This document shows, piece by piece, positions 1 through 6,993 of a stretch of 59,219 nucleotides of DNA. Origin of the DNA: Clostridiales bacterium. GTDB lineage: Bacteria; Bacillota; Clostridia; Oscillospirales; CAG-272. The stretch spans positions 1-59,219 of the forward strand of contig BLMO01000160.1 in assembly GCA_011957885.1 (NCBI GenBank), read 5' to 3'. The translations under genes were made by a program, and so were the position numbers. Below the pieces are notes generated by a model. That model saw only the letters and a program-made list of their open reading frames with translations, did no database searches and was not told where the DNA came from. How positions within the stretch are numbered: position 1 is the first letter of the stretch; each line of letters starts with the position of its first letter.

Positions 1-472
1 CGCCGGTTTCGGAAATAATATATGTTACCGTTCCTATGCCGGCGGTGCTGTCCTTCATCCAGATGCCAATGCGGTATTTGTTTGCGCTTTGCGATAATAT
101 GGGGGTTACAGAAACTTCAAATTCTTTTTCGCCTCTGCGGCAGGTGAGAGAAACGGGCTTTCCGCCGCTTTCTTCTACAGCGTCTGCAACATCCTCTGCT
201 TTATTGATTGTTTTTCCGTTTACCTTCAGAATAACATCGTTTTCCTGAATACCCGCATCGCTTGCGGGATGTTTATCTCCGTCGGCACTGTCAACTTCAC
301 TGAGTCCGCTGACGATTAAAGTACCTGTATAAAATTTCACGCCGAAAGGCATGCCGCCTAAATATACCTGTTTGTTTTCATCAGCTCCATATGCGGTGGA
401 ACAAAGAGGAGCGAGAAGAAGCGCCACCGCAAGAAAGACTGTGAAAATTTTGCTTTTATTCAAATTTTTCAT
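1..472 (-). CDS. spoIVB: SpoIVB-type sporulation peptidase, N-terminal part
   Basis: SpoIVB is a secreted serine peptidase of the forespore that cuts SpoIVFA and so triggers pro-sigma-K processing in the mother cell. About 157 residues are visible and the gene continues past the left edge. Residues 1-30 are a signal peptide or anchor with a hydrophobic stretch. A PDZ domain follows (GMPFGVKF near residue 42, then DAGIQENDVILKVNGK and RRGEKEFEV). The last visible residues, IGIWMKDSTAGIGTVTY, are the hallmark entry into the S55 peptidase domain. The start at 472 follows AAGGCGG on the minus strand. It is divergent from purA. The catalytic domain is outside the window, so an intact gene cannot be confirmed. 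Confidence 0.85.
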   Translation of the reverse strand, partial: MKNLNKSKIFTVFLAVALLLAPLCSTAYGADENKQVYLGGMPFGVKFYTGTLIVSGLSEVDSADGDKHPASDAGIQENDVILKVNGKTINKAEDVADAVEESGGKPVSLTCRRGEKEFEVSVTPILSQSANKYRIGIWMKDSTAGIGTVTYIISETG

Positions 473-587
473 CTATACATCCGCCTTTTTGTTTTGACTG
501 TTTTGCTGTTCATATTTAATGTGCACCGTTGATGCTTCAATATGAAATGCAAAATTAACGGTTCCTGCAAATCTTACCCAATTTTTA

Positions 588-617
588 TTGACAAAATTTT
601 ATAAAACGTGCTATAAT
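588..617 (+). promoter_or_regulatory. sigma-A promoter of purA
   Basis: TTGACA (588-593), an 18-base spacer and TATAAT (612-617) lie about 75 bases before purA. No riboswitch-like structure is evident in the short leader. Confidence 0.8.
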
Positions 618-693
618 AAAATGTACTGTGCTTGAATGGCGCAGGTTTCACAGCGTAGTATATTTTGCTGCAAAACGGAAAGGAAAAATAAAC

Positions 694-1965
694 ATGCTGA
701 CTGCTGTAGTTGGAATTAACTGGGGCGACGAGGGAAAAGGACGAATTGTAGATCTTTTAAGCGAGGATCAGGATATCGTTGTGCGGTATCAGGGCGGAAA
801 CAACGCCGGTCATACCGTTATTAACGAAAAAGGCGAATTTATTTTGAATTTGCTCCCGTCCGGTATTTTGCGCGAAAATGTTGTATGCGTAATGGGAAAC
901 GGAATGGCAATCGATTTAAAGCATTTGCATAATGAGATTCAGCGCCTGCGGGACAAAGGTATTCATGTAGGTCCCGATAATCTGAAAATCAGTGACAGAG
1001 CGGTTGTTACCATGCCGTATCATGTGGATCTGGATTGCTTTGAAGAAGAACGTCTGGGCAAAAACGGTTACGGCTCTACACGTCGGGGCATCGCGCCGGT
1101 TTACAGCGATAAATATGCAAAAAAAGCAGTGCGTGCCGGAGATCTGCTTCATACTGCTTATTTGGAAAGCCGCTTGCCGGATATTTTGGAATATAAAAAT
1201 TTAATGATTGAAAAGGTGTATCAGAAGCAGGGAATGTCTTTGGACGCTGCAATGGAATATCTGAAAACCTATGGTGAGGAATTCCGTGAGTACATATGCG
1301 ATACAGGCGCTTATCTTTGGGAAGCGCAGCAGGCGGGCAAGCGGATTATGTTTGAAGCGCAGCTTGGCGCTCTGCGGGATATTGACTACGGAATTTATCC
1401 GTTTACATCTTCTTCCAATACGATTGCTGCATATGCACCGATTGGCGCAGGCGTTCCCGGTCTTAAACTGGATACTGTTGTAGGAATCATGAAGGCATAT
1501 TCCACTTGCGTTGGCGCCGGTCCTTTTACTGTTGAAATGGAAGGCGATGAGGCGGAAGAGTTGCGTAAAGCGGGTGGAGAATATGGCGCTGCAACCGGCA
1601 GACCGCGCCGTGTAGGTGCTTTTGACGTTGTTGCATCCAAATATGGAATTATTGCGCAGGGCAGTGATAAACTGGCGCTTACAAAGCTGGATGTGCTGTC
1701 TTATATGAAAAAAATTCCTGTTTGCGTTGCATATTCTTATAATGGAGAAACAATCCACAATTTCCCGGTTGGCGAGGTGCTGGACAATGCCGCTCCGGTA
1801 ATTGAATATGTGGATGGCTGGTGTGAGGATATCAGCGCTTGCCGGTCTTTTGACGCTCTCCCGGAGAATGCCAAGAAATATATTGAATTCATTGAAGAAA
1901 AAGTTGGTCAGAAAATGTGGCTGATTTCTGTAGGCGCAGAAAGAGACGCTTATTTTATGCGGTAA
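694..1965 (+). CDS. purA: adenylosuccinate synthetase
   Basis: It joins IMP and aspartate at the expense of GTP to form adenylosuccinate, the first step from IMP to AMP in the cytoplasm. The product is 423 residues, the normal length. The N-terminal P-loop reads GINWGDEGKGR, followed by the IMP-binding QGGNNAGHT and the catalytic His in it. GYGSTRRGIAP lies near residue 125, and ATGRPRRVGAFD and the C-terminal guanine-binding region are present. The ATG at 694 is preferred over an upstream in-frame start because GGAAAGG lies 8 bases before it and the protein then begins directly with the P-loop strand. It is a single gene with its own promoter and is followed by a hairpin. Confidence 0.97.
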   Translation: MLTAVVGINWGDEGKGRIVDLLSEDQDIVVRYQGGNNAGHTVINEKGEFILNLLPSGILRENVVCVMGNGMAIDLKHLHNEIQRLRDKGIHVGPDNLKISDRAVVTMPYHVDLDCFEEERLGKNGYGSTRRGIAPVYSDKYAKKAVRAGDLLHTAYLESRLPDILEYKNLMIEKVYQKQGMSLDAAMEYLKTYGEEFREYICDTGAYLWEAQQAGKRIMFEAQLGALRDIDYGIYPFTSSSNTIAAYAPIGAGVPGLKLDTVVGIMKAYSTCVGAGPFTVEMEGDEAEELRKAGGEYGAATGRPRRVGAFDVVASKYGIIAQGSDKLALTKLDVLSYMKKIPVCVAYSYNGETIHNFPVGEVLDNAAPVIEYVDGWCEDISACRSFDALPENAKKYIEFIEEKVGQKMWLISVGAERDAYFMR

Positions 1966-1977
1966 CAGGCATTTTTG

Positions 1978-2013
1978 AACAGTATGTCCGCGTTTTATCG
2001 CGGGCATACTGTT
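1978..2013 (+). terminator. hairpin after purA
   Basis: The arms AACAGTATG and CATACTGTT, extended by CCGCG/CGCGG around TTTTAT, form a strong stem 12 bases after the purA stop. The tail (TCTAAAA) is poor in T, so the hairpin may act as an RNA end stabiliser or a weak terminator. Confidence 0.6.
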
Positions 2014-2072
2014 TCTAAAAAACACCAGAAACAATATCAATAAAAAAAGTTTATAAAATTTCAAAAAAGTTA

Positions 2073-2101
2073 TTGACAAACGTGCAGGTTTTTAGTATAA
2101 T
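2073..2101 (+). promoter_or_regulatory. promoter of the tRNA-Leu pair
   Basis: TTGACA (2073-2078), a 17-base spacer and TATAAT (2096-2101) form a full consensus promoter 43 bases before the first tRNA, as expected for a strongly expressed stable-RNA operon. Confidence 0.85.
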
Positions 2102-2144
2102 ATCTCCTGCAGGCGACATGATTCAGGCGTGCTGAAATGGATAC

Positions 2145-2228
2145 GCGAGAGTGGCGGAACTGGCAGACGCGCACGTTTGAGGGGCGTGTGGTTTTACCGT
2201 ACGGGTTCAAGTCCCGTCTCTCGCACCA
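2145..2228 (+). tRNA. tRNA-Leu (anticodon GAG)
   Basis: The acceptor stem GCGAGAG (2145-2151) pairs perfectly with CTCTCGC (2218-2224), followed by A and an encoded CCA. The anticodon stem CACGT/GCGTG encloses TTGAGGG, giving GAG. A variable arm and the T-loop GTTCAAG are present, consistent with a class II leucine tRNA. Confidence 0.95.
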
Positions 2229-2257
2229 ACAGCAGGTTGCTTTGTAAATTTAAATAT

Positions 2258-2344
2258 GCGGATATGGCGGAATTGGCAGACGCGCTAGATTCAGGTTCTA
2301 GTCGGGGCAACTCGGTGGAGGTTCAAGTCCTCTTATCCGCACCA
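2258..2344 (+). tRNA. tRNA-Leu (anticodon CAG)
   Basis: The acceptor stem GCGGATA pairs with TATCCGC, followed by A and an encoded CCA. The anticodon loop TTCAGGT on stem CTAGA/TCTAG gives CAG. The long variable arm is typical of tRNA-Leu. It lies 29 bases after the first tRNA and is probably cotranscribed with it. Confidence 0.96.
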
Positions 2345-2350
2345 AAAAAA

Positions 2351-2379
2351 CGGGCTTGTGAAAACAAGTCCGTTTTTTT
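2351..2379 (+). terminator. rho-independent terminator of the tRNA operon
   Basis: CGGGCTTGT, loop GAAA and ACAAGTCCG form a nine-pair stem (with one G-T pair), followed by seven T's. It starts six bases after the second CCA. Confidence 0.93.
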
Positions 2380-2404
2380 ACAAACAGGAAAGGAAATGGA
2401 CAAT

Positions 2405-3634
2405 ATGAAAAACAAAAAATGGTTGATGCGGTTTGTTGCTGCTTGTTGTATGTTGGCGCTGCCGCTTACAGGACTTGCAGGGTGCGGCAGTATGCTGTCC
2501 GGATCAGAAAAACAGATCCCGGAGATGAAAGCGTTTTCACTGGGGAACGGTACGGCTTCCATTTATTTGAATCAGGATTGGGAAGAACAGGATTCCGGAC
2601 TGGATAATATGCTTAGCGTTGGCAGCAAATCCGGTGATCAGGGCGTGTTTCTGTTCCAGATTCCAAAGGACGGTACATATCAGATAGATGATATGGAAGG
2701 TATGCAGGAACTTTTGGAGAGCAGTTATGGTGTAAGTGATCCGGAGCCGATTGATGGTTTTTCCGTTCCGGGATTGTCTGATGTTTCAGCATGCCAGGGT
2801 AAAATGAAAATAGAAGGCTTGACTGGGGATACATGTATCGTATACGGCGAAAGTGATTATGCATTTTATGCAATATTGTATTATGCCAATACATGGAAAG
2901 ACAGTATGCTTGATTCTTTCAAAGCTTCCTGTGAGAAGTTTGAAGAAAAAGCTCCCGAGGTGAAGGACGCGACCACCGTGGAGCTTACAGACACTGTTCG
3001 ATGGATCAATGCTTCCTATGCCATTCTTACTGAGCTGAACGGCTGGGATTACAACCGTTTTGCAGGACTGCCTGCAAATGATACAAGCCGTCAAATCGAG
3101 ATTGCTTCTTTGGAAGAATGGTGGGATGTAACAGATCGTGCCTCCGCAGAGGAAACGCTGGACTGGATTTTGACCGAAGGGCATCGTACTCAGTTTGCTG
3201 AAGATATGGAAGATCTGAAAGCAATGGGTATGGGTGATGCTTCTGATAAAACAGCGTTTATTAAGGAAAATTTGACTGTACAAAGCGATGATGAAGCTGC
3301 AATGTTCGTGAATTGGTATGCTGCTTATGAAGAATTCGGCGATAATGCCATTGCCGGATGGGACTATTGCCGTGCTTTGAACCTTATGAGCTTCTACTAC
3401 TTAGCGGGATATTATACCGAAGAGGAAGCACTGAATGGGTCTCTTGCGATTGCACAACAGGTACAGCCTATGTTTGATTCATGGGATGCTTTGGTGGATA
3501 GCTATATGATCGGATATGAATACTGGGCAGAGGAAAGCAGCGCGGAGCGCAGGGCGATTTATGAGGATTTGCAATCTCGTAAGGATAATCCTTATACGGT
3601 AGATTTCAAAACATCCTTGGAAAAAACCTGGTGA
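2405..3634 (+). CDS. lipoprotein with C-terminal DUF1266-like domain
   Basis: This is a secreted, lipid-anchored protein of unknown function. With the start at 2405 (AGGAAAGG 11 bases upstream) the N terminus is MKNKKWLMRF, then a hydrophobic segment ending in a lipobox (TGLAGC). A second ATG at 2396 is in frame but too close to the ribosome site. The middle third is a soluble beta-rich domain. The last 190 residues resemble DUF1266: a helix with TLDWILTEGHR, then AGWDYCRALNLMSFYYLAGY and TEEEALN, matching the family's WD..R....L...GY pattern. The gene follows the tRNA terminator at close range. No promoter is obvious in that gap, so transcription may come from tRNA read-through. Confidence 0.75.
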   Translation: MKNKKWLMRFVAACCMLALPLTGLAGCGSMLSGSEKQIPEMKAFSLGNGTASIYLNQDWEEQDSGLDNMLSVGSKSGDQGVFLFQIPKDGTYQIDDMEGMQELLESSYGVSDPEPIDGFSVPGLSDVSACQGKMKIEGLTGDTCIVYGESDYAFYAILYYANTWKDSMLDSFKASCEKFEEKAPEVKDATTVELTDTVRWINASYAILTELNGWDYNRFAGLPANDTSRQIEIASLEEWWDVTDRASAEETLDWILTEGHRTQFAEDMEDLKAMGMGDASDKTAFIKENLTVQSDDEAAMFVNWYAAYEEFGDNAIAGWDYCRALNLMSFYYLAGYYTEEEALNGSLAIAQQVQPMFDSWDALVDSYMIGYEYWAEESSAERRAIYEDLQSRKDNPYTVDFKTSLEKTW

Positions 3635-3690
3635 CATTATTGCGCGAAGCGGGTGGCAGCTTTTTCTAAAACAGATTCTTTTCAGAGGTC

Positions 3691-3719
3691 TTGACAAAGC
3701 CGGAAAAGCTGTGTATACT
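3691..3719 (+). promoter_or_regulatory. promoter of the ABC-F gene and its leader
   Basis: TTGACA (3691-3696), a 17-base spacer and TATACT (3714-3719). The predicted leader is about 210 bases long, far longer than needed for translation alone. Confidence 0.8.
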
Positions 3720-3750
3720 AATAAAAAATTATAGAATATGGAGAGGATCA

Positions 3751-3771
3751 ATGCGTAATTTTTCTTGCTGA
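3751..3771 (+). CDS. six-residue leader peptide MRNFSC
   Basis: An ATG at 3751 preceded by GGAGAGG (3740-3746) opens a six-codon frame that stops at 3771. It lies in the untranslated leader between the promoter and a terminator upstream of the ABC-F gene. Short leader peptides in this position control several ABC-F resistance genes by ribosome stalling on the drug-bound ribosome. The role here is inferred from layout, ribosome site and competing RNA folds. Confidence 0.65.
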   Translation: MRNFSC

Positions 3772-3778
3772 ATTTTAT

Positions 3779-3905
3779 GGGACGATGGAAGGCGTTTTTT
3801 TGTGTTGCCTTTTTGTCCCGGCAGGAAAGTTACAAAGATTCTCATATCATAAGCATTGACGCTGTTTGCGCATTTGTTTATGGGTGCAGGAATGAGCTTT
3901 CCTGC
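3779..3905 (+). promoter_or_regulatory. ABC-F attenuator leader with competing pairings
   Basis: Hairpin 1 (GGGAC 3779-3783 with GTCCC 3815-3819, AAGGC 3789-3793 with GCCTT 3807-3811) begins seven bases after the leader-peptide stop. GCAGGAAAG (3821-3829) is a perfect nine-base complement of CTTTCCTGC (3897-3905), which is part of the downstream terminator stem. Pairing of these two would prevent the terminator. This is the classic antiterminator layout; the trigger is inferred to be a ribosome stalled on the leader peptide. Confidence 0.7.
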
Positions 3906-3920
3906 ACCCATTTTATTTTT
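3881..3920 (+). terminator. attenuator terminator before the ABC-F gene
   Basis: TGGGTGCAGGAA (3881-3892) pairs perfectly with TTCCTGCACCCA (3899-3910) around a six-base loop, followed by TTTTATTTTT. It lies between the leader peptide and the ABC-F start at 3934, so transcription should stop here by default. Confidence 0.85.
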
Positions 3921-3933
3921 ACAGGAGAGTACT

Positions 3934-5408
3934 ATGGCACAAATCAACGTCAATAATTTGACTTTTGCTTATGATGGAAGCTTTGATACTGTATTTGAGA
4001 ATGTTTCGTTTCAGATTGATACCGATTGGAAAATCGGATTGATTGGACGCAATGGACGGGGAAAAACCACATTGCTGCACCTTCTTATGGGGAAATACCC
4101 ATATCGGGGAACAATAACGAGATCGGCATTATTTGACTATTTTCCATACTCGGTGTCGGATGATTTGCCAGATACGCTTGCTGTTTTAGAAACTGTCACA
4201 GATGCACCTACCTGGCAGATACAGCGGGAAATTTCTTATCTGGATGTGCCAGAGGAGGCTTTGCATCGCTCTTTTCATACCTTGAGTAGCGGCGAACAAA
4301 CCAAAGTACTGCTGGCGGCATTATTTTTAAATGAAGATCGGTTTCTTTTGATAGATGAACCAACCAACCATTTGGATGCACAGGCACGGCAGACGGTGGG
4401 AGCATATCTGCGCCGCAAAAAAGGATTTATTCTCGTTTCTCATGACAGAACGCTTTTGGATCAGTGTGTAGATCATGTACTGGCTATCAATAAAACGAAT
4501 ATTGAAATACAAAAGGGAAATTTTACTTCCTGGAAGGAAAATAAGGAACGGCAGGACAGCTTTCAATATTCGGAAAATGAAAAGTTGAAACGGCAAATTC
4601 GGGATCTGTCAGATGCGCAGAAGCGTACTGCCAGATGGGCAGATCAAACGGAAAAAAGCAAATTTTCTTCGCAAAAGTCCGGGCTTAGTCCGGATCGGGG
4701 ATATATCGGGCACAAGGCTGCAAAAATGATGAAGCGCTCTAAAGCAGCGGAAGCACGTATGGAAAAAGCAATTGCGGAAAAATCCAGCTTGCTGAAAAAT
4801 ATAGAAACGGCAGAGGATTTGAAGCTCTATCCCTTGACACATCATCGAAATTGTCTGGCTTATGTGCGGGCTCTCTCTATTTCCTATGGAAATTATCCTG
4901 TGTGCTCTGATGTGAATTTTGAAATTCATGTGGGAGAGCGGGTAGCCTTACAGGGGAAAAACGGAAGCGGAAAAAGCAGCATTATGAAACTGCTGCTCGG
5001 GATGGAGATCCCTTTTACAGGAGAGGTCCATATGGAAAGTGGCTTACATGTTTCGTATGTGCCGCAAAGCACAGAGTCTGTGCAGGGGAATATGAAAACG
5101 TTTATCCAAAGAAACAATATTGACGAAACACTTTTTAAAGCGATTTTGCGAAAGCTGGATTTTGCGCGCTATCATTTTGAAAAGGAGTTGGACTGTCTCA
5201 GTGCCGGTCAGAAGAAAAAATTTTGATTGCGAAAAGTCTTTGCGAACGCGCGCATTTGTATATATGGGACGAACCGCTGAATTATATTGACGTTTTTTCC
5301 AGAATCCAAATTGAAAATTTACTTTTAGAATATACGCCCACGCTGCTTTTTGTAGAGCACGACCGTGCCTTTGCAGATAAAATTGCAACAAAAGTAATTG
5401 CCTTATGA
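3934..5408 (+). pseudogene. ABC-F ribosomal protection protein, frameshifted
   Basis: ABC-F proteins bind the ribosomal E site and displace antibiotics; the Lsa/Vga/CplR-like group typically protects against lincosamides, streptogramin A and pleuromutilins. The start at 3934 follows AGGAG. Domain one has Walker A GRNGRGKTT (residues 38-46), signature LSSGEQ and Walker B FLLIDEPTNHLD; a charged linker follows; domain two has GKNGSGKSS and signature LSAGQ. Just after that signature the frame ends at 5226. The rest (LIAKSLCERAHLYIWDEPLN, then FVEHDRAF) continues one base back, to 5408. A run of six A's at 5215-5220 would restore the frame if it were seven. The lesion would remove the second Walker B and H-switch, so the protein as written is inactive unless slippage occurs. 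There are no membrane segments, as expected for this class. Confidence 0.88.
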
Positions 5409-5504
5409 GTCCAACAGATGTGAAAAACGTTTGATTTTTTATATAGTTATGCTATAAATTGCTTGATAAATTAGTTTGTGCATAACGAAAGGAGACATAA
5501 AAAT

Positions 5505-6011
5505 ATGAAAATAACTGAAGAAGCAAATCAGAAAATGACGGAGCGGTTTGGTAAGGATACTGTTGTTTCTTTGGCAACAGCAGAGGAAAATGTTCCGTAT
5601 GTCCGGCATGTCAACGCTTATTATGAAAACGGAGCTTTTTATATTATTACGCATGCCTTATCAAATAAAATGAATCAGATTCGACAAAATTCGGAAGTTG
5701 CGATTGCAGGTGAATGGTTTACTGCTCAGGGAAAAGGCATCAATTTAGGATACTTTGGAAAAGAAGAAAACAGTGATGTTGCGGAGAAGCTGAAAAAAGT
5801 TTTTGCAGAGTGGATTGATAACGGACACAACGATTTTTCCGATGAAAATACAATAATTTTATGCGTAAAATTAACCGAAGGATTGTTATCCTATCATTTT
5901 GTAGTATTTTATATATCGACAGTATTCATGGACAATCCCTCCGACTCGCTTACAGCGAAATATGTGATCCGACAGCATCTCCCCTTACTGTGGAGGTTTT
6001 TTAACGATTGA
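5505..6011 (+). CDS. PNPOx-fold flavin/pyridoxamine oxidase-like protein, altered C terminus
   Basis: This is a small split-barrel protein of the pyridoxamine 5'-phosphate oxidase-like family, which usually binds FMN or a related cofactor; the substrate is unknown. The start at 5505 follows AAAGGAGA. Residues 1-128 look like a complete family member (VVSLATAEENVPYVRHVNAY, then IRQNSEVAIAGEWF and the C-terminal strand LCVKLTEGLL). After TEGLL the frame continues about 40 residues into a degenerate copy of a dispersed repeat, which replaces the last residues and stop of the usual gene. The remaining fold may still form. It has no apparent link to its neighbours. Confidence 0.7.
   Translation: MKITEEANQKMTERFGKDTVVSLATAEENVPYVRHVNAYYENGAFYIITHALSNKMNQIRQNSEVAIAGEWFTAQGKGINLGYFGKEENSDVAEKLKKVFAEWIDNGHNDFSDENTIILCVKLTEGLLSYHFVVFYISTVFMDNPSDSLTAKYVIRQHLPLLWRFFND
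5929..6000. repeat. degenerate ACAATCCCTC-type dispersed repeat
   Basis: It begins GGACAATCCCTCCGACTCGC and ends near CAGCATCTCCCCTTACTGTG. It matches the right half of the element at 15841-15994 (ACAATCCCTCAGTCGC, then GACAGCCCCCTTTACACAAG) in order and spacing but with many changes. It overlaps the 3' end of the PNPOx-fold gene. Confidence 0.55.
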
Positions 6012-6075
6012 AGTTTCCCCCTGAAAATCCAAAGCCAAAAGCACGCAAATTTACCATGTTTTGTATCCCCTCGTA

Positions 6076-6104
6076 TTGATTTCCAGCTAAGTTTTCATTA
6101 TAAT
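6076..6104 (+). promoter_or_regulatory. promoter of the pentose-phosphate operon
   Basis: TTGATT (6076-6081), a 17-base spacer and TATAAT (6099-6104). A short palindrome ATTGATTCAAT lies just downstream (about 6115-6125) and could be an operator; no regulator gene is adjacent. Confidence 0.7.
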
Positions 6105-6154
6105 AGAAAAGTAAATTGATTCAATGCTGGAATACGCCTATAATAGGAGGGCTT

Positions 6155-6976
6155 ATGAAACCATATACTTTGGGCTTATACGAAAAATCTATGCCGGATA
6201 CACTTTCTTTCCGGGAAAAACTGCAATGTACAGCAGACGCTGGCTTTGATGCGCTGGAGATGAGTATAGACGAATCTGACGCCAGATTGGAACGGCTCCA
6301 CTGGTCTGCAGCGGAGCGCACCGCGCTTTTGTCTGTGACTAGGGAAGTCGGCACGTATATCAATACGATTTGCCTCAGCGGTCATCGGAAATATCCGCTT
6401 GGCAGCAATGATCCTGAGACAGCATCACGCAGTATGGAAATTATGGAGGATGCAATCAATCTTGCATACGATTTGGGTGTGCACATCATTCAACTCGCCG
6501 GATATGACGTATATTATGAACCGTCTGACGGGGATACCGAGAAGCGTTTTGGAGAAAACCTTGCGCGATCTGTGGATATGGCTGCAACCCGCGGCATTAT
6601 TCTGGCTATGGAAACCATGGAAAATGATTTTATGAATACAATTGAAAAAGCTATGGTCTACGTCCGGCAGATTCAGTCTCCATACCTGAAAGTGTATCCG
6701 GATATCGGAAATGTTACAAATGCTACCAATGATGTAATCGGCGATATTCGATCCGGTACAGGTCATATTGCAGCGGCACATTTGAAAGAAACTGCTCCTG
6801 GCGTATATCGCAACATGCGCTTTGGCGAAGGACATGTGGATTTTGCAGCGGCAACAGCGGCGCTTAAACAGCAAGGCGTACATATGTATACGGCAGAATT
6901 CTGGTACCTGGGCAATGATGACTGGCGTGCCGAACTTCACCGTGCCCATGATTATTTGCGTCCGTATTTACAATGA
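6155..6976 (+). CDS. L-ribulose-5-phosphate 3-epimerase (UlaE/SgbU family)
   Basis: It should interconvert L-xylulose 5-phosphate and L-ribulose 5-phosphate in the cytoplasm. The 273-residue TIM-barrel protein has the family segments LGLYEKSMP near the start, ICLSGHRKYPLGS at residues 70-82 and the closing MRFGEGHVDF. Metal-binding acidic residues are likely in AMETMENDFMN and YPDIGN. The start at 6155 is set by AGGAGG four bases upstream. It is the first gene of a tight run with a sugar kinase and a class II 4-epimerase, which together complete the route to D-xylulose 5-phosphate. This context supports the assignment over a general sugar isomerase. Confidence 0.9.
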   Translation: MKPYTLGLYEKSMPDTLSFREKLQCTADAGFDALEMSIDESDARLERLHWSAAERTALLSVTREVGTYINTICLSGHRKYPLGSNDPETASRSMEIMEDAINLAYDLGVHIIQLAGYDVYYEPSDGDTEKRFGENLARSVDMAATRGIILAMETMENDFMNTIEKAMVYVRQIQSPYLKVYPDIGNVTNATNDVIGDIRSGTGHIAAAHLKETAPGVYRNMRFGEGHVDFAAATAALKQQGVHMYTAEFWYLGNDDWRAELHRAHDYLRPYLQ

Positions 6977-6993
6977 GAGGGGAATGTGAATCT

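Noticed and set aside
628..693. Upstream in-frame start for purA
   Set aside because: It adds 22 residues before a conserved N terminus and starts only about ten bases after the -10 box.
1201..2079. 292-codon minus-strand frame across purA
   Set aside because: Shadow of purA; the product has no protein-like pattern.
5211..5230. Programmed -1 frameshift in the ABC-F gene
   Set aside because: The A run is a possible slip site, but ABC-F proteins are not known to need one, and two other homopolymer shifts in the window favour error or mutation.
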